A DNA stretch of 11,854 nt from Christensenella sp. UBA767 (GCA_002297185.1 DBJV01000089.1:1-11854); one strand, 5' to 3'. Counted from the first letter of the stretch, positions 1 through 6,557 are shown. Numbers and translations are program-made. Notes: generated by a model not told the origin, from the letters alone.

Positions 1-110
1 AAATCGGCAGAGCAAAATATATTCCCGAGAGCGAAATGTCGAAATTTGACGACGTGCTTGCCGAAATCAAGAACGAAATGCATGCGCTCACCGATGAAGG
101 AGGTATCTGA
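1..110 (+). CDS. atpA: V/A-type ATP synthase catalytic subunit A, C-terminal end (partial)
   Basis: Only the last 35 codons are inside the window, entering in frame at base 3 and stopping with TGA at 108-110. The peptide includes IGRAKYIPESE followed by an FDDVLAEIKNEM helix. This matches the C-terminal helical tail of the catalytic A subunit of V/A-type ATPases, where a (R/K)YIPE-type motif is usual. In the complex, A alternates with B in the A3B3 head and carries the catalytic nucleotide sites. The identity is supported strongly by subunit B following at once: the stop codon shares one base with the next start (TGATG), and the ribosome binding site of B lies inside this reading frame. The Walker motifs are outside the window, so only the family and position are seen. 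Confidence 0.9.
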   Translation, partial: IGRAKYIPESEMSKFDDVLAEIKNEMHALTDEGGI

Positions 111-1498
111 TGCTTAAAGAATACAATACGATAAGAGAAATCGTCGGGCCTCTTATGCTCGTTGAGGGCGTCGAGGGCGTAAAGTATAACGAACTTGTCG
201 AAATAAGACAGGAAAACGGCGAAGTGAGAAGTGGTAAAGTGCTTGAAATCAATAGAGATAAGGCACTCGTGCAACTTTTTGAGGCGTCGCAGGGCATCAA
301 AATGGCAACGTCCAAAGCCAGATTTTTGGGACACGGCATTGAACTGGGCGTGAGCGAAGATATGCTCGGCAGAGTTTTTGACGGTATGGGCAGACCTCGT
401 GACGGGGGCGCGCCTATCATTCCCGAAATGAAACTTGACATCAACGGTCAGCCTATAAACCCCGTCGCAAGAGACTATCCCAACGAGTTTATTCAGACGG
501 GTATAAGCGCAATCGACGGACTTAATACGCTGGTCAGAGGTCAAAAATTGCCCGTGTTCTCAATGTCGGGTATGCCTCACGCGGAACTTGCGGCGCAAAT
601 CGCAAGACAAGCGAAAGTGCGTGGCACGAACGAGAAATTCGCAGTCGTGTTTGCGGCTGTGGGTATCACCTTTGAAGAGGCGGACTTCTTTATCAGCGAC
701 TTCAGAAAGACGGGCGCAATCGAGCGTGCGGTTATGTTTATCAACCTCGCAAACGACCCTGCAGTCGAGCGTATCTCCACTCCGAGAATGGCGCTCACTT
801 GCGCTGAATACCTTGCGTTTGAAAAGGATATGCACGTGCTTGTCATCACCACCGATATCACCAACTACGCAGAGGCGTTGCGTGAAGTTTCGGCGGCAAG
901 AAAGGAAGTTCCGGGACGTCGCGGATATCCCGGTTATATGTACACCGACCTTGCAAGCATGTACGAGCGCGCAGGAAGAATAGTCGGAAAGAAAGGTTCT
1001 ATTACGCAAATTCCGATTTTGACAATGCCAGAGGACGACAAAACGCACCCCATTCCCGACCTTACGGGATACATCACCGAGGGACAAATCATCATCTCGC
1101 GTGAACTTTACAAGAAGGGCATACTTCCGCCCATCGACGTATTGCCGTCGCTGTCTCGTCTTAAAGACAAGGGCATCGGCAAGGGCAAGACGAGAGAAGA
1201 TCACGCAGACACCATGAACCAACTTTTCAGCGCGTACGCACAAGGAAAAGAGGCAAAGGAACTCAGTTCTATTCTCGGCGACGCCGCGCTTACCGAAACG
1301 GATAAGAAGTACGCGCAATTTGCAGAAGAGTTTGAAAAACAATACGTGTCGCAAGGTTTCGATACCAACCGCTCCATAGAGGAAACGCTGGATATCGGCT
1401 GGAAATTGCTCAAGATATTACCAAAGAGCGAACTTAAACGTATCAGAGACGAGTATATCGAAAAATACCTCGAAAACGAGGGTAAAACGGAAGAATAA
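110..1498 (+). CDS. atpB: V/A-type ATP synthase subunit B
   Basis: Non-catalytic B subunit of the A3B3 head of a V/A-type ATPase, which couples ATP turnover to H+ or Na+ movement at the cytoplasmic membrane. At 462 residues it has the usual family length. The N-terminal beta-barrel (about 1-75, IREIVGPLMLVEGV) is followed by the nucleotide-fold domain. The P-loop position reads SGMPHAELAAQIARQA from residue 153, the degenerate GKT-lacking Walker A typical of B subunits rather than A. Further family signatures are STPRMALTCAEYLAFEKDMHVLVI and EVPGRRGYPGYMYTDLASMYERAGRI. The C-terminal helical domain is intact. ATG at 110 overlaps the stop of subunit A by one base and has AAGGAGGT at 97-104, five bases upstream. 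Its stop overlaps the start of subunit D by one base, which implies translational coupling. The alternative name in Enterococcus-type nomenclature is ntpB. Direction of coupling (synthesis or pumping) cannot be read from this gene. Confidence 0.97.
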   Translation: MLKEYNTIREIVGPLMLVEGVEGVKYNELVEIRQENGEVRSGKVLEINRDKALVQLFEASQGIKMATSKARFLGHGIELGVSEDMLGRVFDGMGRPRDGGAPIIPEMKLDINGQPINPVARDYPNEFIQTGISAIDGLNTLVRGQKLPVFSMSGMPHAELAAQIARQAKVRGTNEKFAVVFAAVGITFEEADFFISDFRKTGAIERAVMFINLANDPAVERISTPRMALTCAEYLAFEKDMHVLVITTDITNYAEALREVSAARKEVPGRRGYPGYMYTDLASMYERAGRIVGKKGSITQIPILTMPEDDKTHPIPDLTGYITEGQIIISRELYKKGILPPIDVLPSLSRLKDKGIGKGKTREDHADTMNQLFSAYAQGKEAKELSSILGDAALTETDKKYAQFAEEFEKQYVSQGFDTNRSIEETLDIGWKLLKILPKSELKRIRDEYIEKYLENEGKTEE

Positions 1499-2130
1499 TG
1501 GCAAAACTCAACGTCAACCCAACGAGAATGGAGTTGAGACGACTCAAAAATCGTCTCAAAACTGCCACTCGCGGTCACAAATTATTGAAGGATAAATCGG
1601 ACGAAATGATTCGTCAATTTATGCTTTACGTGCGAGAAAATAAGCGTTTGAGAGAGGAAGTCGAGAAGGAATTGACGGACTCTTTGAAGGCGTTTATGCT
1701 TGCGCGCGCCGTTTCGAGCGACGCCGTTATCGAAGAGGCTATCGCTATGCCGTCGGCAAAGGTGGGGCTTGAAACGTCCTCAAAGAACGTTATGAGCGTT
1801 GACGTACCTGTATTTACCATTACCGAGAGCGAGGCGAGCGAACTTTATCCGTATTCCTTTGCAAGCGTTACGAGCGAATTGGACGATTCCATTGCGTCGC
1901 TTACGGGATTGCTCCCAAAACTTTTGAAACTTGCGGAAGTGGAAAAGACGTGCAATATGCTTGCCGACGAGATAGAGAAAAACCGTAGGCGCGTGAATGC
2001 GTTGGAATACGTTATGATTCCGCAACTCGAGGAAACTATCAAGTACATCGCCCAAAAACTCGACGAAAACGAGAGAGGCGCAACGACGAGACTTATGAAA
2101 GTCAAGTCTATGATACAAGAAAAACAGTAG
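1498..2130 (+). CDS. atpD: V/A-type ATP synthase subunit D (central stalk)
   Basis: Central-stalk subunit D, the rotor shaft that turns inside the A3B3 head and joins it to the membrane ring. The 210-residue length fits the family. The N terminus (NPTRMELRRLKNRLKTATRGHKLLKDKSDEMIRQF) and the C-terminal stretch (NRRRVNALEYVMIPQLEETIKYIAQKLDENERGATTRLMKVK) are the characteristic conserved segments. They are long charged helices that form the antiparallel coiled coil, at about 1-75 and 145-205. The middle part is more variable. ATG at 1498 overlaps the stop of B (TAATG). Only a weak GGAAGA lies upstream, so translation is probably coupled. No terminator is seen after the stop; the TIR-methyltransferase begins 17 bases later and may be read through from this operon. 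The order A-B-D is standard for bacterial V/A operons. Confidence 0.95.
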   Translation: MAKLNVNPTRMELRRLKNRLKTATRGHKLLKDKSDEMIRQFMLYVRENKRLREEVEKELTDSLKAFMLARAVSSDAVIEEAIAMPSAKVGLETSSKNVMSVDVPVFTITESEASELYPYSFASVTSELDDSIASLTGLLPKLLKLAEVEKTCNMLADEIEKNRRRVNALEYVMIPQLEETIKYIAQKLDENERGATTRLMKVKSMIQEKQ

Positions 2131-2147
2131 ATAAAAAGGGGAGTTAA

Positions 2148-3431
2148 ATGAAAGATTTTTTCGTTTCGTATTCTCACGGTGATGCGGAAATAGTTTCAGA
2201 AATCGTTGATAAATTCAAGTTCTTTCAAATAGAATGTTGGTTTCAACTTGCCGATTGCAGGCAACAGTTTACAAAAGCCATTATCGAAGGGATGAAACAA
2301 TCTTCCAATTTCGTCGTGTTTTTGTCAAGCAACAGTATCGAATCCAATTACGTTTTGAATGAGATATATATGGCGGTTGAGAAACAAAAAGACGATAAGA
2401 GTTTCCACATCGTGCCGGTGGTAATCGATGACGTTGACGTTAAGAGCGAGAGTTTTTTGGAAGTGAAAGCCATGATAGGCAGATTTAACTTCCTGTTTAT
2501 GAACGACTATCGATCAATCGACGAGTTGGTTTTGAAGATTTTGGATCAAGCGAAAATCGAAAGATCTTATTCCGAAGGCGTCAATAGTATTTACGATTGC
2601 ACAACCGATATCGAGAAACAGAGAATAGACGCACAAAATCAGTTTTTGAACAGAATAGCAGGAAAATATCTCGACGAGGTTTTTGAAAAACTCGAATCGC
2701 CTGTCATATTGGACGTCGGATGTTCGGACGGTGACAATATTATAAGGAGATTGGAGGGCAGAGATTATTCAAAACTGGTTGGAATCGACGATAATATCGG
2801 TGCGCTCGATAAGGCAATTGACAATTACGAAAACGACAAAAATTCCTTTTTCGATGCGGATATAACAGACGAATCGTTTGAATCTCGAATGAACGTTATA
2901 CTCAAAAAGAGCAGAGTAAAAGGCTTTGATTTGATACATATATCGTCCGTACTATTGCATACCAAAAATCCCGACGCAATACTAAGGACGCTTTACAAGT
3001 TCCTGAACGAGGGCGGATACATATTCATACAGGACGAGGACGACGGCGTAAGTATGGCATATCCCAATTCGGAATTCTTTGACAGTTGTTTCTATCTGTA
3101 TCAACACTCAAAAGAATCCGGCGACAGGCATATGGCAAGAAAAATCCCCGTAATGTTGCACAATAACGGATACGAGGATATATCCTTGAAGTCAACGGCG
3201 ATATCTTCTATTGACTTCGGCGGCGAGGAAAGAGAAACGCTATGGGATATGTATTTCAATCCGAAATACTGGAATGCGTGCGAGCCGAAATATTTTGATT
3301 CCGTGCAGTCTGCCGACGCATTGAGAAAGGTGCTTGAAAATCACGACGCCAAAAAAGAAGAGTATATGAAAGGAAATATATTTGTTATGTTGGGTATATT
3401 CTTCTATGTGGCATCAAAGAAAAATCTATAA
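2148..3431 (+). CDS. TIR domain - class I SAM-dependent methyltransferase fusion protein
   Basis: A 427-residue two-domain protein. Residues 1-140 form a bacterial TIR domain: strand one FFVSYSH (4-10), the ECWF segment (29-32), AIIEGMKQSSNFVVFLSSNS (44-63), then SNYVLNEI, in which E72 sits where TIR NADases carry their catalytic glutamate. Residues 180-300 are a Rossmann methyltransferase: SAM-binding motif I DVGCSDG (189-195), an acidic pair after strand two (D214, D215), DADITD (236-241), FDLIHISSVLLH (260-271) and the GGYIFIQDEDDG strand (289-300). The remainder (300-427) probably covers the substrate; its target is unknown. There is no signal peptide or membrane helix, so it is cytoplasmic. 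The start is fixed by GGGGAG at 2138-2143. The gene is visibly more AT-rich than the ATPase genes before it, suggesting a different origin. TIR proteins in bacteria often act in phage defence by consuming NAD or making signal nucleotides; that role here is inference. Confidence 0.85.
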   Translation: MKDFFVSYSHGDAEIVSEIVDKFKFFQIECWFQLADCRQQFTKAIIEGMKQSSNFVVFLSSNSIESNYVLNEIYMAVEKQKDDKSFHIVPVVIDDVDVKSESFLEVKAMIGRFNFLFMNDYRSIDELVLKILDQAKIERSYSEGVNSIYDCTTDIEKQRIDAQNQFLNRIAGKYLDEVFEKLESPVILDVGCSDGDNIIRRLEGRDYSKLVGIDDNIGALDKAIDNYENDKNSFFDADITDESFESRMNVILKKSRVKGFDLIHISSVLLHTKNPDAILRTLYKFLNEGGYIFIQDEDDGVSMAYPNSEFFDSCFYLYQHSKESGDRHMARKIPVMLHNNGYEDISLKSTAISSIDFGGEERETLWDMYFNPKYWNACEPKYFDSVQSADALRKVLENHDAKKEEYMKGNIFVMLGIFFYVASKKNL

Positions 3432-3455
3432 AATATAAAAACGTAAACTACGATT

Positions 3456-3490
3456 TTTGCCCGCAAGAAATTCTTGTGGGCAAAGTTTAA
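3456..3490 (+). terminator. Hairpin after the TIR-methyltransferase gene, probable terminator
   Basis: Left arm 3456-3469 and right arm 3471-3484 pair over 14 positions with one G-U wobble (3463/3477), giving a TTTGCCC-based stem. The tract behind it is poor (GTTTAATAATT), so termination may be partial. It lies 25 bases after the stop codon and before the promoter of the next operon. Confidence 0.6.
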
Positions 3491-3534
3491 TAATTGGGAA
3501 TGCAAACGTTTTGGAAAATAATTTGAAAAAAGTT

Positions 3535-3560
3535 TGTAACCTTTTGGGCGCAGGGGTGTC
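3535..3560 (+). promoter_or_regulatory. ECF sigma-type promoter for the PepSY/sigma operon
   Basis: TGTAAC (3535-3540), a 16-base spacer, and TGTC (3557-3560) followed by TTATA match the -35 AAC / -10 GTC architecture of ECF promoters. The -35 is preceded by an A/T-rich tract (GAAAAAAGTT). An ECF sigma factor is encoded in the same operon, so autoregulation is the simple reading. No sigma-A type -10 is seen in this gap. Confidence 0.7.
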
Positions 3561-3592
3561 TTATATGTGAAAAACCTAAGGAGGCAACCCCT

Positions 3593-4612
3593 ATGAAAAA
3601 GAAATTTATAATCACACTAGCGATAGTAGCATTGCTTGCTTGCGCAGTGATATTTGCCGCTTGCGACAATAACGGTAATGCTGAAAGCAAAAGAAATGCA
3701 GAGTATCAAAACATCGCTCTCGCAGCAGTCGGAGCGGAAGGACAAAAGGTTCAATACTCGTCGGTAACGGCAAAGAAAAACACGTTTGTCGTGGAAGTGG
3801 TCATCAACGGCGTAAAATACGACGTAACAATTGACGAAAACAAAACCGTTCAATCCGTCAAAATCAACGATCATCAAGTGGATAAAGACAACGTTCCCAC
3901 GCCGCCGTATGCAAACGAAAATCAATATATCGGCGCAGAAAGAGCAAAGCAAATCGCATTCGAGGACGCGGCTACAACCATTGATAAGGTTACGAAACTC
4001 GACGTTGAATTTGACTTCGACGACGGAAAATACCTCTATGAAGTGGAATTTAGAGTGGGTACGGTCAAGTACGAATACGACATTGACGCAACGACTGGCG
4101 CAATCCACAAAAAAGAAGTGAACGACAAGACCGTCATCGAAAAAGCTCCCGACGGAGTTACGTTTATCGGCATAGAAGAGGCGCAAAGAATAGTGCTTGA
4201 AAATGCAGGCGTAACGGCGGAAGAAGTGACTGTAACCAAGGCAAAACTCGACTTTGAAAAGGGTGCGTACGTGTATGAAATCGAGTTCAAAAAAGGCACG
4301 GTTGAGTACGATTACGAAATCAATGCGGTAACGGGCGCAATCATCAAGTTTGAGATTGAAAACGACGAGGACGACGATGACGACAAAGTTCCCGTTGGAC
4401 AATATATCTCGGTTGAGGATGCAAAGCGCACAGCGTTTGCACACGCAGGCGTAAATGCAGAAAACGTGGTGCTTGAAAAGGCGGAACTCGACGTCGAACA
4501 CGGCGTGGTGATTTACGAAATCGAGTTCAAAGCAGGCGGATACGAATACGAATACGAGATCAACGCAACCACCGGCACAATCATCGCTCAAGAAAAGAAA
4601 ATCGACGACTGA
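3593..4612 (+). CDS. PepSY-repeat lipoprotein
   Basis: A 339-residue surface lipoprotein. Residues 1-23 are a signal peptide (MKKK, then a hydrophobic stretch) with lipobox FAAC; C24 is the predicted lipidated residue. Three PepSY-type units follow at about 112-172, 191-252 and 271-332, spaced about 80 residues apart. Each has an AKQIAF-like or AQRIVL-like helix, then a YEVEF/YEIEF strand, a YEYDI/YEINA strand and TTGAI/VTGAI/TTGTI. A degenerate fourth unit lies at 38-92 (NIALAAVG, then VVEVVINGVKYDVTID). Acidic linkers join them, notably an Asp-rich run at 257-264. PepSY domains are extracytoplasmic and are thought to inhibit or bind proteins; the partner here is unknown. AAGGAGG at 3578-3584, eight bases before ATG, fixes the start. 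It is the first gene of the operon behind the ECF promoter, and the sigma factor and a PepSY-bearing anti-sigma follow. The closely similar repeats make recombination or copy-number variation possible. Confidence 0.88.
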   Translation: MKKKFIITLAIVALLACAVIFAACDNNGNAESKRNAEYQNIALAAVGAEGQKVQYSSVTAKKNTFVVEVVINGVKYDVTIDENKTVQSVKINDHQVDKDNVPTPPYANENQYIGAERAKQIAFEDAATTIDKVTKLDVEFDFDDGKYLYEVEFRVGTVKYEYDIDATTGAIHKKEVNDKTVIEKAPDGVTFIGIEEAQRIVLENAGVTAEEVTVTKAKLDFEKGAYVYEIEFKKGTVEYDYEINAVTGAIIKFEIENDEDDDDDKVPVGQYISVEDAKRTAFAHAGVNAENVVLEKAELDVEHGVVIYEIEFKAGGYEYEYEINATTGTIIAQEKKIDD

Positions 4613-4671
4613 TAAGGTCAAAAACATCAAAAATAATCAAAAAAAACAAAAAGTAGCAAATAAAGGATAGT

Positions 4672-5148
4672 ATGGACAGCGACGTCATAGAACAATTGTT
4701 TATAAAATATTACAACGACATATTGTTGTATTCGATGTCGCTGACCAAAGACGCCTCTCAAGCCGAGGACTTGGCACAAGAGGCGTTTTACAAAGCGTTG
4801 AAGAGCGCAAACGACAGTATCGCCAACTTCAAAGCGTGGGCGCTTACGGTGTGCCGCAATATGTTTCTCAACAAAAAGCGCAAGTACGCTCGCATTGTCG
4901 AACTTGACGAGAACATGTCAAACGAGCGAGACGAGGTGCTTGCAAAAATCGTAAAGGACGAGAAATACCGCGCGCTTTACAACGCAATAGGGCTGCTTGC
5001 CGACAATCTCAAAGAAGTTATTTTGCTTTTCTACTTTGAAAATCTCAAAATAGACGAGATATCGGCAATGCTCGACAAGAGCGAAAGCAACGTCAAGGTG
5101 ATGCTTTTTAGAGGCAGGGAACAAATAAAGAAGATTTTGGAGAAATAG
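4672..5148 (+). CDS. ECF-type RNA polymerase sigma factor
   Basis: A 158-residue sigma-70 family protein of the ECF type, holding only regions 2 and 4. Region 2 (about 7-72) includes FIKYYNDILLYSMSLTKDASQAEDLAQEAFYKAL, the polymerase-binding and -10 recognition segment, and the FKAWALTVCRNMFLNKKR helix. Region 4 (about 98-155) has the helix-turn-helix LLADNLKEVILLFYFENLKIDEISAMLDKSESNVKVMLFRGREQIKK, which reads the -35 element. A 59-base A-rich gap separates it from the PepSY lipoprotein, with no promoter or terminator recognised in it; AAAGGA precedes the ATG. The next gene starts one base after its stop and encodes the probable anti-sigma, the normal ECF arrangement. The sigma factor is therefore likely held at the membrane and released on an envelope signal. 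Which ECF group it belongs to cannot be decided by eye. Confidence 0.93.
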   Translation: MDSDVIEQLFIKYYNDILLYSMSLTKDASQAEDLAQEAFYKALKSANDSIANFKAWALTVCRNMFLNKKRKYARIVELDENMSNERDEVLAKIVKDEKYRALYNAIGLLADNLKEVILLFYFENLKIDEISAMLDKSESNVKVMLFRGREQIKKILEK

Positions 5149-5149
5149 T

Positions 5150-5689
5150 ATGGATTTTGAAAGCGTATATAAGAAATACGTCGAAGGCACGGCAAACGAC
5201 GAAGAAAAGGCATATGTTGAGCAAGAACTTGACAAGGCTCAAAAGATGACGGAAATTATCGACGCATACCAATCCTCTCGCCCCATAGAAGAGGAGTGCG
5301 ATAGGGAAACCGTCAAAAAGGCGCAAAAGAAATTTGCCAAGAAAAACGCTTTGCGTGCGCTTGCGATAACCGCCGCTTGCATCGTTCTTATCGCTGCAAT
5401 AGTGCTTGCGTCGGTGTTCGGAACGGCGTTCGGCGCAGCCAACAAAAACTGCAATATAACAGAGGAAGAGGCAAAACAAATCGCACTCCAATTCGTTGCC
5501 AACACGTACGGAACGAACGGCGTGCCTATCGTGACGGAGTGCAAGCGCGAAATAGATTATTCCTCCGACTTGCGCCACTCGGTATATACGTACGAAATCG
5601 AAATCCAATACGGTCTCGTCTATGAAATCGACGTGAGAGTAAACGCAAAAACGGGGCTTGTAACCCTTGAAGAAATCTCCTCGACCTGA
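5150..5689 (+). CDS. Membrane anti-sigma-like protein with extracytoplasmic PepSY domain
   Basis: A 179-residue single-pass protein. The N-terminal 1-66 is charged, helical and cytoplasmic (YVEGTANDEEKAYVEQELDKAQKMTEIIDAY), as expected of a sigma-binding domain. It lacks the HxxxCxxC zinc motif of ZAS anti-sigmas: there is no His and only C50. One membrane helix lies at about 68-94. The outer part, 103-174, is a PepSY domain (ITEEEAKQIALQFVANTYG, then YTYEIEIQYGLVYEIDVRVNAKTGLV), like the repeats in the lipoprotein two genes upstream. C101 and C131 could form a disulfide outside. The ATG is one base after the sigma stop, with GGAG at 5139-5142. Context, topology and length support an anti-sigma role; the sigma-binding domain itself is not a family I can name. 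A stop at 5689 and a strong terminator close the operon. Confidence 0.78.
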   Translation: MDFESVYKKYVEGTANDEEKAYVEQELDKAQKMTEIIDAYQSSRPIEEECDRETVKKAQKKFAKKNALRALAITAACIVLIAAIVLASVFGTAFGAANKNCNITEEEAKQIALQFVANTYGTNGVPIVTECKREIDYSSDLRHSVYTYEIEIQYGLVYEIDVRVNAKTGLVTLEEISST

Positions 5690-5735
5690 CGTAATCGCCG
5701 CACAAAAATCACAGAAAGACATATGAAAAACATCA

Positions 5736-5765
5736 AAAAAGCGTTGCAATTTTGCAACGCTTTTT
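5736..5765. terminator. Bidirectional rho-independent terminator
   Basis: A perfect 14-bp stem: AAAAAGCGTTGCAA at 5736-5749, a two-base TT gap, and its reverse complement at 5752-5765. The flanking A and T runs give a U-tract on either strand. It sits between the convergent anti-sigma gene (+) and queH (-) and can serve both. Confidence 0.93.
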
Positions 5766-5798
5766 ACGTTAATAATCATAGCTTTGGGACGATAAGAT

Positions 5799-6401
5799 TT
5801 AATCCAATAGTTCTTTCACGCATCCACAGTAAGTCTGTCTGTATATATTCCATTCTTTACACAACTGTATGGAACGTAAATATCCGTTGCGTTTTTTGAA
5901 GTCGGAGCAAAGATATTTGACGCCGAGTTTTTGTGCGATAGACGTTCCTATCTCGTTGATAAGCGGTGCGTTCTTGTGCGGACTTACGGTGAGGGTGGTG
6001 GCGAAAAAGTCAAATTCACCGCTATGATCCAGCATATATTTTGCCGTGTTTTCAAGGCGGAGATTGAAACAAAGCGTGCATCTTGCGCCGCCTTCGAGGT
6101 CGTCTTTGTGTCCCTTTACGTAGGATATATATTCCTCTTGCGATTGCTCGGGAACGATGAGCTTTACGCCGTCATAGTGCGAAATCACGTCTTTAAGTGC
6201 TGATTCACGTTTGATAAACTCTTCTTTCGGTAAAATATTGGGGTTGTAGTAATACACCGTAACATCAAAGTGTGGCACGAGATATTCAAGGACGCTGCTC
6301 GAGCAAGAGCCGCAACAGGCATGCAAAAGAAGGCGCGGTTTCGTATCGTGCGCGACTTCGTTTATCTCGTATTCGACTGTGCCTTGTTGATCTTTTTTCA
6401 T
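5799..6401 (-). CDS. queH: Epoxyqueuosine reductase QueH
   Basis: Catalyses the last step of queuosine synthesis, reducing epoxyqueuosine in the anticodon wobble position of tRNAs with GUN anticodons. QueH is the cobalamin-independent enzyme, unrelated to QueG. Numbering from the upstream GTG at 6407, the family signatures are LLLHACCGSCSS (C31, C32, C35), GGARCTLCFNLRLE (C110, C113), TTLTVSPHKN and LCSDFKKRNGYLRSIQLCKEWNIYRQTYCGC (C194, C196). These cysteines fit the iron-sulfur and metal-binding set of the family. Length, about 200 residues, is normal. I place the start at ATG 6401: a TGCTATACT extended -10 lies directly upstream, so a transcript would begin at about 6401 and GTG 6407 would not be transcribed. 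No ribosome binding site is present. The gene stands alone, convergent with the ECF operon and divergent from the ABC operon; no other queuosine gene is nearby. Confidence 0.94.
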   Translation of the reverse strand: MKKDQQGTVEYEINEVAHDTKPRLLLHACCGSCSSSVLEYLVPHFDVTVYYYNPNILPKEEFIKRESALKDVISHYDGVKLIVPEQSQEEYISYVKGHKDDLEGGARCTLCFNLRLENTAKYMLDHSGEFDFFATTLTVSPHKNAPLINEIGTSIAQKLGVKYLCSDFKKRNGYLRSIQLCKEWNIYRQTYCGCVKELLD

Positions 6402-6407
6402 AGACAC

Positions 6408-6436
6408 AGTATAGCATCTTTTTTGACGTATATAAA
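6408..6436 (-). promoter_or_regulatory. queH promoter (extended -10)
   Basis: On the minus strand, TATACT (6413-6408) is preceded by TGC, giving an extended -10. A 17-base spacer upstream lies TTTATA (6436-6431), a 4/6 match to TTGACA. The expected first transcribed base, seven after the -10, is about 6401, the A of the queH ATG. Confidence 0.65.
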
Positions 6437-6495
6437 CAGTTTTCCAAAAAGTTTCGGATTGTTTTTCGTGGAAAAACGCAAGGATTATTTTAATG

Positions 6496-6524
6496 TTGTT
6501 TTATCAAATATGCTGTGGTATAAT
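6496..6524 (+). promoter_or_regulatory. Sigma-A promoter of the ABC transporter operon
   Basis: A perfect TATAAT (6519-6524) lies 17 bases downstream of TTGTTT (6496-6501), a weak -35. The transcript would start near 6531 and run about 27 bases to the ATG at 6558. Confidence 0.7.
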
Positions 6525-6557
6525 GATAAGTGTATTTTTACGCGCGCGGAGGAAGAT

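Noticed and set aside
560..1354. 264-residue open frame on the minus strand inside the subunit B gene
   Set aside because: It is antisense to a strongly conserved ATPase gene and its translation has no recognisable domain. It results from codon bias of the real gene.
4361..4385. DDDDK sequence in the PepSY lipoprotein, like an enteropeptidase site
   Set aside because: It is part of a general acidic linker between PepSY repeats; there is no reason to expect specific cleavage in a bacterium.
3617..4630. 337-residue open frame on the minus strand opposite the PepSY lipoprotein
   Set aside because: It is a mirror of the repetitive, low-complexity coding strand (runs of Val, Phe and Asp). The plus strand has signal peptide, lipobox, ribosome binding site and promoter.
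5723..5900. Small plus-strand ORF (MKNIKKALQF...) running through the terminator
   Set aside because: It spans the bidirectional terminator and the 3' part of queH in antisense, and has no ribosome binding site of note.
6270..6557. N-terminal extension of the ABC ATPase to an upstream ATG
   Set aside because: The frame is open by chance across queH and the divergent promoter region. The ATG at 6558 has a ribosome binding site and begins the conserved protein.
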